Positions 1-8,506 of a stretch of 64,000 nt of DNA are shown piece by piece; position 1 is the first letter of the stretch, and each line of letters starts with the position of its first letter. The DNA lies in NCBI RefSeq assembly GCF_047302285.1, contig NZ_CP154845.1, positions 930,001-994,000 of the forward strand. Reading direction: 5' to 3'. The translations under genes and the position numbers were made by a program. Source of the stretch: Robertmurraya sp047302285 (GTDB taxonomy: Bacteria; Bacillota; Bacilli; Bacillales; Cytobacillaceae). Below the pieces are notes generated by a model. The model saw only the letters and a list, made by a program, of their open reading frames with translations, ran no database searches and was not told the origin of the DNA.

Positions 1-498
1 AATGTGGTACTCGGCAGTGTGTGGAATAAGGTTGTACCTGTCGGACCGTACGGTGATTACCCGAATATCGAAATGTACTTCTTACCAGCAGTGTGTCAAC
101 AGTGTGAGGATCCGGAATGTGTGCATGTTTGTCCTACAGGAGCCTCCTATAGCACAGAAGATGGAATGGTTTTGATCGATAGGGAAAAATGTATCGGATG
201 TCAGTATTGTATGATGGCATGTCCGTATGGTGTCCGCACTTTTAACGAAGAAACGAAGGTTGTTGAGAAATGTACTCTCTGTGATCATTTACAGGCTATT
301 GGAGAACTACCTGCATGTGTTAAGAACTGTCCAACTAGTGCACGTATATTTGGTGACTTAGATGATCCTAACAGTGACGTATCAAAAGCCATTAAGGAAG
401 CAGGAAGCGAAAACGTACATGCTCTTGTAGATATAGGAAATAAACCTAAAACTCGCTACATCATGCACAGTACAACCGCCAAATGGAGGGAGAGTTAA
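1..498 (+). CDS. DmsB/NrfC-type iron-sulfur subunit (5' end missing)
   Basis: Electron-transfer subunit of a molybdopterin oxidoreductase of the DMSO/polysulfide reductase family; it passes electrons from the membrane anchor to the catalytic subunit. Visible ferredoxin-type cysteine clusters are CQQCEDPECVHVCP, CIGCQYCMMACP and a spaced CTLC...CVKNCP near codon 95. Family members carry four [4Fe-4S] clusters, and the first cysteine group must lie upstream of the window. The reading frame is open from base 1, so the true start and presumably the catalytic gene are outside. Stop TAA at 496-498 is followed after one base by the anchor gene, so they form one operon. The enzyme's substrate cannot be told from this subunit. 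Confidence 0.9.
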   Translation, partial: NVVLGSVWNKVVPVGPYGDYPNIEMYFLPAVCQQCEDPECVHVCPTGASYSTEDGMVLIDREKCIGCQYCMMACPYGVRTFNEETKVVEKCTLCDHLQAIGELPACVKNCPTSARIFGDLDDPNSDVSKAIKEAGSENVHALVDIGNKPKTRYIMHSTTAKWRES

Positions 499-499
499 A

Positions 500-1354
500 A
501 TGGATATTCAATGGGCATTAGTTTTCTTTTTGTTGCTGGTTGGCATGGGATGTGGAACTTTTGTGGCTTCAATTATTACAACAGAATGGCTAGGCAAAGT
601 AAAACAAATTCGCTCAATTAGTATGATTATATCTCTTGTGATCTTGGCTATAGGTGGACTCACAAGTGTACTTCACTTGACTCACCCAGAACGAATTTTT
701 GGTGCTTTAAGTCATCCAACCTCTGGTATTTTTGTGGAATCAACCATGCTAGGGTTGCTGGGATTAGTCATTATTATATATTTAGTAGCTTTGAAGAGAA
801 AGGCAACTGAGGGTTCGTTAAAAATAATCGGAACTATCGGCATCATTCCCGCAGTCCTCCTTGCTTTTGCAATCGGTAATACTTATGTAATGGCTTCGAG
901 GCCTGCATGGGATACTTTATTATTGCCATTATACTATTTGGCATCAGCAAGTGTTATGGGCTGTGTAATAGTTAGTATTTTGGCCGCTCGAAGTAAAGGA
1001 ACTGATGCTAAAGCTGTTATTGGTTTGAATCGAGCAACCTTGATTTCTTTAGCGGTTCAAACTGTGTTAATCATTGCATATGTCATTTATTTATCGCTGG
1101 CACCTTTTCCAGATGCTTCTCGTTCTGCATCGCGACTATTAACTGGTGATTTAACACTATACTTCTGGGGTGGTATTGTGCTACTGGGTATATTAGTTCC
1201 TTCAATACTTGTGATTCAAATTATCAAAAAGAAGGATGAGTTAAAAATATATTTTACTAGATTTGGAGTCAGTCTTTTCAGTATCTTAGTTGGTGGCGTT
1301 GCCTTTAGGATGATTATGTTCACACTTGGAACAGGGATAAAGCAGTATTTTTAA
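500..1354 (+). CDS. DmsC-family membrane anchor subunit
   Basis: A 284-residue protein with about eight hydrophobic segments. It resembles the DmsC anchor that oxidises menaquinol and holds DMSO-reductase-type enzymes at the membrane. The stretch LTHPERIFGALSHPTSGIF followed by an ES pair matches the conserved loop after the second membrane helix of DmsC proteins. It starts one base after the stop of the iron-sulfur subunit, with GGAGGG upstream, and is followed by a chaperone gene. Family membership is fairly sure; the terminal acceptor (DMSO, TMAO, polysulfide or other) is not readable from the anchor. Confidence 0.85.
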   Translation: MDIQWALVFFLLLVGMGCGTFVASIITTEWLGKVKQIRSISMIISLVILAIGGLTSVLHLTHPERIFGALSHPTSGIFVESTMLGLLGLVIIIYLVALKRKATEGSLKIIGTIGIIPAVLLAFAIGNTYVMASRPAWDTLLLPLYYLASASVMGCVIVSILAARSKGTDAKAVIGLNRATLISLAVQTVLIIAYVIYLSLAPFPDASRSASRLLTGDLTLYFWGGIVLLGILVPSILVIQIIKKKDELKIYFTRFGVSLFSILVGGVAFRMIMFTLGTGIKQYF

Positions 1355-1430
1355 TACACAAAGTTCTAACGGGATATATGGGGAAAAGGAGTACGCTATC
1401 TCTTTTTCCCACTAAACTGGAGGAGAAATC

Positions 1431-2132
1431 ATGGAAATTTACTTATCAGAATATAATGAACTCATGATTAACCGTAAGAATTTTTATCGCTTTCTTGGAC
1501 GCCTTTATGAAACGGAAGTGGATTATAACCTGTTGAATCAATTAAAAATTATGCGTTTTCCCGCCCAAAGTGGTGATAAGGAACTGGACAAAGGCTATAA
1601 GTTACTTGGTGAATATGTGAGCCATCCAAGGTTTGATCCTATAACAGATTTGGCCGTGGACTTTGCAAGAGTGTTTCTTGGAGCGGGAATCTACGAGGGG
1701 ACAGTTGCTAGTCCATATGAATCGGTGTATACCAGTCCAGAACGACTAATTATGCAGGATGCTCGAGATGAAGTTTTAGCATCCTATTATGCAAAAGGTC
1801 TGGACAAATTAGATACTTTAAATGTTCCAGAGGATCATATTTCCCTTGAATTTGAATTTATGGCCTATTTATGCCAAGAAACCCAAAATTATGTGCAAAC
1901 AAGAGACAGAGAAGGGGTTTCGAGGAGCCTAATAGAACAAATGGAATTTCTAAGAAAACATTTGGAGAACTGGATTCCAGCCTTCTGTGAAGATATTGAA
2001 AAATGTGCCTCAACCAATTTTTATATAGCTGTTGCAAAGATTACTGAAGGATTCTTACGTTTGGAGCGAGGAATCCTCGAACAATTGATTTTCGAAACTG
2101 TAAGTGAGTTTTCGAACAAAGATCATAGCTGA
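1431..2132 (+). CDS. TorD/DmsD family molybdoenzyme chaperone
   Basis: A 233-residue cytoplasmic protein of the TorD/DmsD redox-enzyme maturation family. These proteins bind the signal peptide and apo-form of a molybdoenzyme until cofactor is loaded. The stretch SPYESVYTSPERLIMQ and the later LEFEFMAYLCQE are typical of the all-helical TorD fold. A good ribosome site (GGAGGAG) precedes the ATG. It sits 76 bp after the anchor gene and 9 bp before the NapG-like gene, inside the same operon, which fits a dedicated chaperone for the enzyme encoded upstream. Confidence 0.85.
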   Translation: MEIYLSEYNELMINRKNFYRFLGRLYETEVDYNLLNQLKIMRFPAQSGDKELDKGYKLLGEYVSHPRFDPITDLAVDFARVFLGAGIYEGTVASPYESVYTSPERLIMQDARDEVLASYYAKGLDKLDTLNVPEDHISLEFEFMAYLCQETQNYVQTRDREGVSRSLIEQMEFLRKHLENWIPAFCEDIEKCASTNFYIAVAKITEGFLRLERGILEQLIFETVSEFSNKDHS

Positions 2133-2141
2133 TCGGAAAGA

Positions 2142-2873
2142 ATGAAGAATGTAACAAGAAGGAAGGCGGGGAGTGTGAGTTTAGATAAATCACAGGACTT
2201 ATTACAGGGAGAAGGAGAAAAAAGTAGCATTCCTACAACTACAACTATTTCAAGGCGTACTTTTCTAAAAGGTACAGGAGCGGTCTGTATGTTTCTTGGT
2301 CTGGGAGGAGTTGGCAAGCTTGTTAAAGGTGAAGTTCTCCTTCGTCCTCCTGGAGGTCAGGACGAGGTCTCCTTTATCTCTCGTTGTCTTAAATGTGATC
2401 GCTGTAGAAGCATCTGTCCTACCTCTGTCATTGGTCTGGGGAATTTGTCCAATGGTATTTTAGAAGCTCGAACACCAGTGATGAACTTTCATCTAGGATA
2501 TTGTGATTTTTGTAATAAATGTGTGGAGGTATGTCCTACTCATGCCATAAAACCCTTTGATTTAAGTTCGGTGAAAATAGGACAAGCTATCGTTCAAGAA
2601 GACATCTGTATAGCTTGGGCAAGAGGTGGCTGTACGGTGTGTGTAGATGAATGCCCTTATCAAGCAATAACATTGGATGAGCAAAATCGCCCTGTGGTGG
2701 ATAGTGAAAAATGCAACGGATGTGGAAAATGCGTCTATGTCTGCCCAGCTTTAAAGCTAAGGTCCTATATTGGGGGGAAGACCCGAGGAATTGTCGTAAC
2801 CCCGTATTCTGAACGTATCAATGTAGAAAAACTACTTCAGCCATTGACTGGTTTAGGTGGTGATTTTGTATGA
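2142..2873 (+). CDS. NapG-like periplasmic-side ferredoxin with Tat signal
   Basis: A 243-residue [4Fe-4S] protein of the NapG/MauM type. A twin-arginine signal is visible at about residues 37-43 (SRRTFLK) followed by a hydrophobic stretch, so the folded protein is exported by Tat. Four cysteine clusters follow: CLKCDRCRSICP, CDFCNKCVEVCP, a spaced CIAWARGGCTVCVDECP and CNGCGKCVYVCP. NapG and NapH normally form a quinol-oxidising pair that feeds a periplasmic reductase. The TGA stop overlaps the ATG of the NapH-like gene (ATGA), indicating translational coupling. The first start has only a weak ribosome site, so a GTG at 2175 is possible. Confidence 0.87.
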   Translation: MKNVTRRKAGSVSLDKSQDLLQGEGEKSSIPTTTTISRRTFLKGTGAVCMFLGLGGVGKLVKGEVLLRPPGGQDEVSFISRCLKCDRCRSICPTSVIGLGNLSNGILEARTPVMNFHLGYCDFCNKCVEVCPTHAIKPFDLSSVKIGQAIVQEDICIAWARGGCTVCVDECPYQAITLDEQNRPVVDSEKCNGCGKCVYVCPALKLRSYIGGKTRGIVVTPYSERINVEKLLQPLTGLGGDFV

Positions 2874-3808
2874 ACAAGAAAAAGATACGGAATTTAAGGT
2901 TAGCTTCCATGGGGGGGATAACCTTGTTGGTCGTCATTGGAGGGGTCGCAGGATGGGGAACAGGATCGTTTTCATCCTTTGGGTTGAAGACAATTTATGC
3001 CATCTGTCCGTTGGGGTACTTAGAAGCGGCTCTAGCCAGCAGAACTATTATGCCAAAATTACTTCTTTGCTTCCTTATCATCGCTGGGCTGACGATTTTA
3101 CTTGGACGTATTTTCTGTGGCTGGATTTGCCCCGTCCCATTAACGAGAAAATTATTTAGAAATAAGATAGATGATCCCAATGATGTATATATAGGGAAAA
3201 AGCATAAAGACAATCTAAGCGAACGAGATCATACTGGCACAGATTATGATATGTTGAAACAGTTGTCAGCAAATGAAAAGACCGTAAATATAGCCACTTT
3301 AAAAGACAACATAGTTCCTAAAAAACATAGATCGTTTGGAATACCGATACTAGGAGCGACCTTGGCTTCTTCTGCTATTTTTGGCTTTCCTGTATTCTGT
3401 CTCATCTGTCCTATTGGGTTAATATTCGCATCGTTGTTTGCGTTAACACGACTATTTAATTTTAACGAACCAACTCTTGATCTTATTATTTTTCCCATCA
3501 TACTCGTAATAGAATTGGTTCTTTTGAGAAAATGGTGCAGCAAAATCTGTCCATTAGGAGCTCTGTTAAGTCTCTTTAGCCGATTAAACCGTAGATTGGT
3601 GCCTACTGTGGATCGTTCCCGATGCATAGAGGAAGTACATGGAATTGAATGTCAGCGATGTCGTAAAGCTTGTAGCCTTGATATCGAATTAAAGAACGAT
3701 ATAGGAACAGGACAAATCAGTAGCTGTATGAAATGCAAAGAATGTTCGACCAGTTGTCCAGTCCATGCGATTAGTTTTCCATGGAAAAAAACACAAAAAA
3801 ATAGTTAA
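2870..3808 (+). CDS. NapH-like membrane polyferredoxin
   Basis: A 312-residue integral membrane iron-sulfur protein of the NapH/YccM type. It has CxxxCP motifs at the membrane surface (FCGWICPVP, CLICPIG, CSKICPLG), several hydrophobic helices and two C-terminal [4Fe-4S] clusters (CQRCRKAC and CMKCKECSTSC). NapH takes electrons from menaquinol and hands them to NapG outside the membrane. Start and stop overlap with the preceding NapG-like gene. Finding NapGH-type genes beside DmsBC-type genes suggests two electron routes in one operon, or that NapGH serves assembly or reactivation of the upstream enzyme; this second part is inference. Confidence 0.87.
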   Translation: MNKKKIRNLRLASMGGITLLVVIGGVAGWGTGSFSSFGLKTIYAICPLGYLEAALASRTIMPKLLLCFLIIAGLTILLGRIFCGWICPVPLTRKLFRNKIDDPNDVYIGKKHKDNLSERDHTGTDYDMLKQLSANEKTVNIATLKDNIVPKKHRSFGIPILGATLASSAIFGFPVFCLICPIGLIFASLFALTRLFNFNEPTLDLIIFPIILVIELVLLRKWCSKICPLGALLSLFSRLNRRLVPTVDRSRCIEEVHGIECQRCRKACSLDIELKNDIGTGQISSCMKCKECSTSCPVHAISFPWKKTQKNS

Positions 3809-3952
3809 AAGTTATTTATAGTGGAAAGATTAGATTTTCATAATAGCCGAAAATATTGTTTTCTTGCAGGCTATTTAGATATGCTCATTTGTTTATATAA
3901 TTATAAAGTCAAAGGAACCAGTCCTAATTTCATTTAATTCGGAGTGATTGCG

Positions 3953-4891
3953 ATGAGTGTTTGGAGCAAATGGCTAGAAAGTTTAGACTATGAATATATC
4001 ATTTTACCCACATGTACTCGTCATTTAAGCATTCGTTCCACTTGTGAAAAATGTGTTAACGTTTGTATTGAAAAGGCCATATCAATTATAAATAATAAAC
4101 CTATGATAGAAAGGGACAAATGCATTGAGTGTGGCAAGTGCATTGCAGCTTGTCCAGTTCAGGCTGTTGCTGGTATTTATCCAAAGAGAAAGATTATTCA
4201 TAATCAGCTTGTAGCAAAAGGGGAACATAGCCCAACACAGAAAGAACTATTAATTTTATATAAAAAAGGAATTAATACCATTATCGCTGAAACCGAAAGT
4301 ATACTGGAGAGTTGGCAGAATCAAATTGATGAAGTAAATCAAATTTTGATTAAAATAGGTGAAGAACCATTTTCCATAATCATGGAATCTGTCAATGAAA
4401 TAACATATGCATCAAGAAGGGAACTGTTCTTTCTTTGGAAAGCTCAAGGGAAATCTGCCATAAATGAAATTGTACCTGCCACGTGGCGCTTTAATTATCA
4501 GGATATGGATTTATCAAAGTACTACAAGAACATTCAGTTTACCAAGATTACTATTGACCAAGATAAGTGTACTTTATGCCATGTTTGTGAAGAACTTTGT
4601 AGAAAAAACTGTTTCAATAATCGTAAGGAATTTTTTGTATTGAATTCACAAGGTTGTGAGAACTGTCAGCTTTGTCAGGATGCTTGTCCGGAGAGTGCAA
4701 TCACAATAGAGGCTGTTATTTCGAAGGCTGAAGAGACAATTCTTCCAATTTATGAAAAAACGTGTACTAGTTGCCAAAAAACTTACTACACATTAAGTGA
4801 AGAAGATGAAAAATGTGTTGTTTGCACGAAAAAAGAGAAAATTTTAAGAAGAAAAGAGAGAGCAAGAACCCATCTATCCTTTGGAAATTAA
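3953..4891 (+). CDS. Cytoplasmic polyferredoxin with C-terminal zinc-ribbon-like tail
   Basis: A 312-residue protein with no signal or membrane segment. N-terminal cysteine groups are CEKCVNVC and CIECGKCIAACP; a helical, cysteine-free middle follows. A second pair is CTLCHVCEELC and CENCQLCQDACP, and the tail holds two CxxC pairs (CTSC, CVVC) like a zinc ribbon. The ATG at 3953 is preferred because GGAG sits 8 bases upstream; an earlier in-frame GTG at 3944 overlaps that site. It lies 144 bp after the NapH-like gene in the same direction. NapF-like maturation or electron-transfer roles are possible, but I do not recognise the full architecture. Confidence 0.75.
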   Translation: MSVWSKWLESLDYEYIILPTCTRHLSIRSTCEKCVNVCIEKAISIINNKPMIERDKCIECGKCIAACPVQAVAGIYPKRKIIHNQLVAKGEHSPTQKELLILYKKGINTIIAETESILESWQNQIDEVNQILIKIGEEPFSIIMESVNEITYASRRELFFLWKAQGKSAINEIVPATWRFNYQDMDLSKYYKNIQFTKITIDQDKCTLCHVCEELCRKNCFNNRKEFFVLNSQGCENCQLCQDACPESAITIEAVISKAEETILPIYEKTCTSCQKTYYTLSEEDEKCVVCTKKEKILRRKERARTHLSFGN

Positions 4892-5058
4892 GCGTGCAAT
4901 AAGTTCATACAGAAAGAAGTGTTAATAGAAAAATTATGTCAAAAGTCTATCCTTTAACTACACCCCGAAGTGGTTACTAAAAAAGTACCCATCTCCGGGG
5001 GAGTAGGGAATGCAATGGATAGCCAGTTGAATTACAACAAAGCAGATAAAATACATTC

Positions 5059-5811
5059 TCACTCCTTCACTCCAACAACTCGAATCCTCTTGTAATCGGC
5101 GATCCAGTGATCATCTTTGAAAAGGAGCTCCTTCAATTGCATTTCAACTTTTGTGATCATCTCTGCCTTTTTATCCACAGGAATCCCCTCGAATAGCTGG
5201 TTCGCAAACATATGAATCCAATTCTTAAGTCCGTTTTCACCCTCGAGCTTAGTTGGTCGATCGAAGTGTTGGGCGTAGGTTACTCGAAATCCGACTGTTT
5301 CCATGAGGGTGGAATACTCGCTGATACTCGGGAAAAACCAAGGATTATGTTCAGCTTGAAATTCAAACCCTGCTTCTTCGATTTGTTGAATAATTGCGTT
5401 TGTGATTGTCTGGACATTTCCTTTTCCACCAAATTCAGCAACAAATCTACCACCTTTTTTAAGGCTATTATAAAGGCATTGTAATGCTTGGCTAGGTGGC
5501 TTAATCCAATGAAGAGTTGCGTTGGAGAATATGGCATCAAATTCTTGCTGAAATTCCAAGGATCGTGCATCTTGAACCGAAAACTCGATCGAAGGATACT
5601 TCGTTTTTGCTTGATCAATCATCTTTTCCGAGCGATCCACACCAATAACATCGACCCTGAGCTCATCTAATTGCTGTGCAAGGTCTCCCGTACCACAGCC
5701 AAGGTCAAGGATCTTTTCACCCGCAGTCGGTTCTAATAATTCAATCAAATTTTTTCCATATTTTGAAACAAATGAATGTTGTTGATCGTACAAATTAGTA
5801 TTCCAATCCAA
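5059..5811 (-). CDS. Class I SAM-dependent methyltransferase (trans-aconitate methyltransferase-like)
   Basis: About 250 residues. SAM-binding motif I is ILDLGCGTGDLA, followed by an acidic residue in GVDRSEKM and by the motif IV-like FDAIFSNATLHWI. This layout is typical of trans-aconitate 2-methyltransferase and its many small-molecule relatives. The TTG at 5811 is chosen because AAAGGAG lies 8 bases upstream; reading further upstream gives no better start. The stop of a decayed GNAT gene lies 19 bp upstream on the same strand, so the two were probably one operon. The methyl acceptor is unknown. Confidence 0.82.
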   Translation of the reverse strand: MDWNTNLYDQQHSFVSKYGKNLIELLEPTAGEKILDLGCGTGDLAQQLDELRVDVIGVDRSEKMIDQAKTKYPSIEFSVQDARSLEFQQEFDAIFSNATLHWIKPPSQALQCLYNSLKKGGRFVAEFGGKGNVQTITNAIIQQIEEAGFEFQAEHNPWFFPSISEYSTLMETVGFRVTYAQHFDRPTKLEGENGLKNWIHMFANQLFEGIPVDKKAEMITKVEMQLKELLFKDDHWIADYKRIRVVGVKE

Positions 5812-5830
5812 ATGAAGCACTCCTTTTATT

Positions 5831-6367
5831 TTAATAAGGCAAATCATCGAGTTTACTGGGTGTTACCTGTTTGTTTTCCCAATCTTTTCGAATTAGGGCA
5901 TAACAAATAGAGTCTGCAACACTTCCATCATCGTTTCCCCAAGCATCCCGTAAATAACCTTCTTTTACAAACCCACACTTATTTAGAGTTTTCCGCATCG
6001 CTAAGTTATCGCTACGGGTGTAGGCTTACAGCCGGATCTTTTTATCTTGTAAATTAAAAACATAGTTAATCAACCAATGCATCGCTATTGTTGCATATCC
6101 ATTTCCTCGAGCCTTAGCATCAATACGAATATCAAAAGAAGGAATCGTATCATCCATATCGTGAACGATCAGAAGGCCAATTTTCTTGCTATCTTTTTCA
6201 ATCCAGAAAGTTTCTTTATTGGTGGAGTACCAGCCTTTATGGAATCTGCTTTCAATTTCATCAATGGAAGGGTGCGGATTTGAGTGGTATATCCAATGAT
6301 TGCTCGTCATAAAGGACACCAAATCGTCAAGTTCGAAATTCAAGTTTTTAAAGGTAAGCTCACTCAT
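5831..6367 (-). pseudogene. GNAT (RimJ/RimL-like) acetyltransferase broken by an in-frame TAA
   Basis: Reading from ATG at 6367 (GGGAG 7 bases upstream) gives the N-terminal GNAT half, ending at KKIRL then TAA at 6026-6028. The same frame continues past the stop as AYTRSDNLAMRKTLNKCGF, then EGYLRDAW and a normal C-terminus that stops at 5831. That is the conserved segment after beta-4 and beta-5 of RimJ/RimL-type N-acetyltransferases (usually RLEAxTRxDN). One nonsense base change at the position usually holding Glu explains the break. Total length of about 178 codons is normal for the family. The product, if made, lacks the C-terminal third of the acetyl-CoA fold. Confidence 0.85.
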
Positions 6368-6468
6368 CATAACACTCCCATTAATCTCACAAACTATATT
6401 CAAAATTTTTTGTTTTTTGGTGAAGTATACCATATATAATCTACTAAATACGTAAAAGAGGAAGATAA

Positions 6469-7113
6469 ATGAAAAAACTTACTATTATCATGGATACAAT
6501 GAACCAGCCATTTTGTTCAGGAGTGATTATTACGAAGGGAGATAAGGTCCTTGTCACATTAAATATTGATGGATTGCCAGAACGCTGGAGAAATTTAGCG
6601 TGGAGAGTTGGTGGGATTGGTGGAGGGCAGGAACCAAACGAGAATATTTTAGAATGTGCGATGCGGGAAGCAAAGGAAGAGGTTAGTGTGGAAGTAAAAT
6701 TAGATTCCTCACGACGAACTTTTTTTCATGATCTTGATCGAAATATTTTAGAAAAAATAAATGTTGCAGATGAAATTGCTCCGTTTTTAATTCAACGAAT
6801 AAGTAATTCAAATCCACTTAAGCCTTATAAACCGGGGTTGCCGGTAGGTCCTTATACGTATTTCGTATTATATATGGCTAGTATAGAAAATTGGGATTGG
6901 ATAAGAGCTGGGGACGATGTTCAAGGATTATTGTTAGTTCCAATGGCAGAATGGGATTGCTTGGGAAAGGGAGCGACGATATCTGAGTTGAAAAATAAAG
7001 GTATCGAAATTGTCCATCTTAGAAATAAAGAAGAGGGTAAAAAACTCTGGGTCCCTACTGATGAGTCATTATCAATGGTTTGTAAACTATTATTAGAGTA
7101 CGGATATAATTAA
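6469..7113 (+). CDS. NUDIX hydrolase
   Basis: A 214-residue protein with a clear Nudix box at about residues 52-71. It has G52, E58, R66-E67 and E70-E71, fitting the G-x5-E-x7-REUxEE pattern, except that Ser replaces the usual Gly after the last glutamates. Nudix enzymes hydrolyse nucleoside diphosphates linked to another group; the substrate here is not predictable. Ribosome site AGAGG precedes the ATG. It is divergent from the decayed GNAT gene and followed 16 bp later by a small membrane-protein gene. Confidence 0.85.
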   Translation: MKKLTIIMDTMNQPFCSGVIITKGDKVLVTLNIDGLPERWRNLAWRVGGIGGGQEPNENILECAMREAKEEVSVEVKLDSSRRTFFHDLDRNILEKINVADEIAPFLIQRISNSNPLKPYKPGLPVGPYTYFVLYMASIENWDWIRAGDDVQGLLLVPMAEWDCLGKGATISELKNKGIEIVHLRNKEEGKKLWVPTDESLSMVCKLLLEYGYN

Positions 7114-7129
7114 TGAAGAGGTGATCTAT

Positions 7130-7686
7130 TTGGAATATCAAAATCATGAGTCAAGGCATGTATTTCTGGCAATCAGTGTCGTGCTCCTGCTAACTTGTCC
7201 ACTTTTTCTTCCTGTCGTTCCCCAAACGGTAACAAACATTATGCATCATAAGTCCGAAATATGGCATGTCTTCACACCAAATGAAAGCTATATGGCATTT
7301 GCAATCGGATTCTTCTTGCTCTTCTTATCATCTTTGACTCTCTTCTTTCTAGACATTAAAAAAATGTCGATTTTCATAAGTGTTCTTCCTGTGTTGATTA
7401 GTATAGGTTGTTTTATCATGGCGGCATTACCGTATAAAACGCTAGGAGATGAGGGGATTTCATTCAAAGAATTCAGGTCAACGGATGAATATACCTACTC
7501 TTGGGAGGAAGTTAAAAAATAAATAGAATTGATATGGAGAACAAAGGATTTTATGATTATGAATTCGTGTTTACTGACGGTAACAAAATATTATTAAGTT
7601 ATAATGGTTATTTTCGAGAGATACTAGGTAAATTAGGTAACAAAATTATTGTGATGAAGATAGAGGTTGTGACGGTTAACGAATAG
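7130..7686 (+). pseudogene. Small membrane protein, frameshifted in an A-run
   Basis: From TTG 7130 (GAGGTG just upstream) the frame encodes about four hydrophobic segments, reaching SWEEVKK and TAA at 7520-7522. Adding one base to the six-A run at 7514-7519 restores an open frame to TAG at 7684-7686. This gives a soluble tail that reads KINRIDMENKGFYDYEF and then VFTDGNKILL, with good coding character. The continuity suggests a single-base deletion in the homopolymer, a sequencing error, or slippage on the A-run. I do not recognise the family. It follows the Nudix gene with a 16-bp gap. Confidence 0.65.
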
Positions 7687-7801
7687 AATCTTTCACTGAT
7701 GAAATTTGAACAGAAAAGTTGAATAACTCAGGTAAAACAAGAGGGTAACTAAATTTGGAGTTACCCCACTTAAAATGGTTGGATTAGGGGTGAGAGTGTT
7801 A

Positions 7802-8491
7802 ATGGAAACTTATTTAGATAAAATCACTAACCATTTATATGCCTTTTTGCTTTGGGATGATTCTTGGAATGCGTTTAATAATAGTTATTTATTAGTAGAA
7901 GGAAATGAGATTATCCTCATAGATTCTGGGAAAGCAGAGCATTTTCATTTTCTTGAACAAGCTTTGAAAAGTATTGGAATAAATAAGGGTGAGATATCCA
8001 AGTTTTTATTAACTCATGGACATAAAGACCATATTGGTGGAATTTCGTTTCTTAAGCATTTAAAAGGGTATATCCATCAGAATGACATCGAACTGCTCCC
8101 TGAAGAAATGAGCGAGCGATTTAATTCAGATTTATCTGGAGGAAATATGGAGTATCTCCTTCTAAGACATCATACAAAGGGCTCTGTTGCATATTATGAT
8201 AAGCAACATAAGGCATTATTCTGTGGAGATCATATTTCCTTTTTTGGAGAGAAACTAGATGAGAATAAGGTTGTAGACGAAGGAAATAAAGTACGGGAAA
8301 AATTCAAGCAATTTGTATATGATTGGTCGCAAAATGAAGAAATGAGAAAACAATATGATTTTGAGTCCTTCATCATAGGGTTAAAAGAAATGCAGCAATT
8401 TGATATTGAATACTTATGTACAGGACATGGAGTAGTTCTGAAAGGAAATATTAATTCATATTTAGATGAACTAATAACAATAGAATCATAG
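7802..8491 (+). CDS. Metallo-beta-lactamase-fold hydrolase
   Basis: About 229 residues. The metal-binding HxHxDH motif is THGHKDHIGG at about residues 71-80. Further ligands are likely in LRHHTKGS, FCGDHIS and the late CTGHG. This is the glyoxalase II-like branch of the fold, which hydrolyses thioesters, lactones or phosphodiesters. The ATG at 7802 is preferred over one 27 bases upstream because GGGGTGAG lies at a usable distance. A methyltransferase gene follows 15 bp downstream, probably in the same transcript. The substrate is not known. Confidence 0.8.
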   Translation: METYLDKITNHLYAFLLWDDSWNAFNNSYLLVEGNEIILIDSGKAEHFHFLEQALKSIGINKGEISKFLLTHGHKDHIGGISFLKHLKGYIHQNDIELLPEEMSERFNSDLSGGNMEYLLLRHHTKGSVAYYDKQHKALFCGDHISFFGEKLDENKVVDEGNKVREKFKQFVYDWSQNEEMRKQYDFESFIIGLKEMQQFDIEYLCTGHGVVLKGNINSYLDELITIES

Positions 8492-8506
8492 TAAAAGGAG
8501 AAGGAA

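Noticed and set aside
2857..3159. 100-codon frame overlapping the NapG and NapH-like genes
   Set aside because: It lies in an alternative frame of a well-supported membrane polyferredoxin gene.
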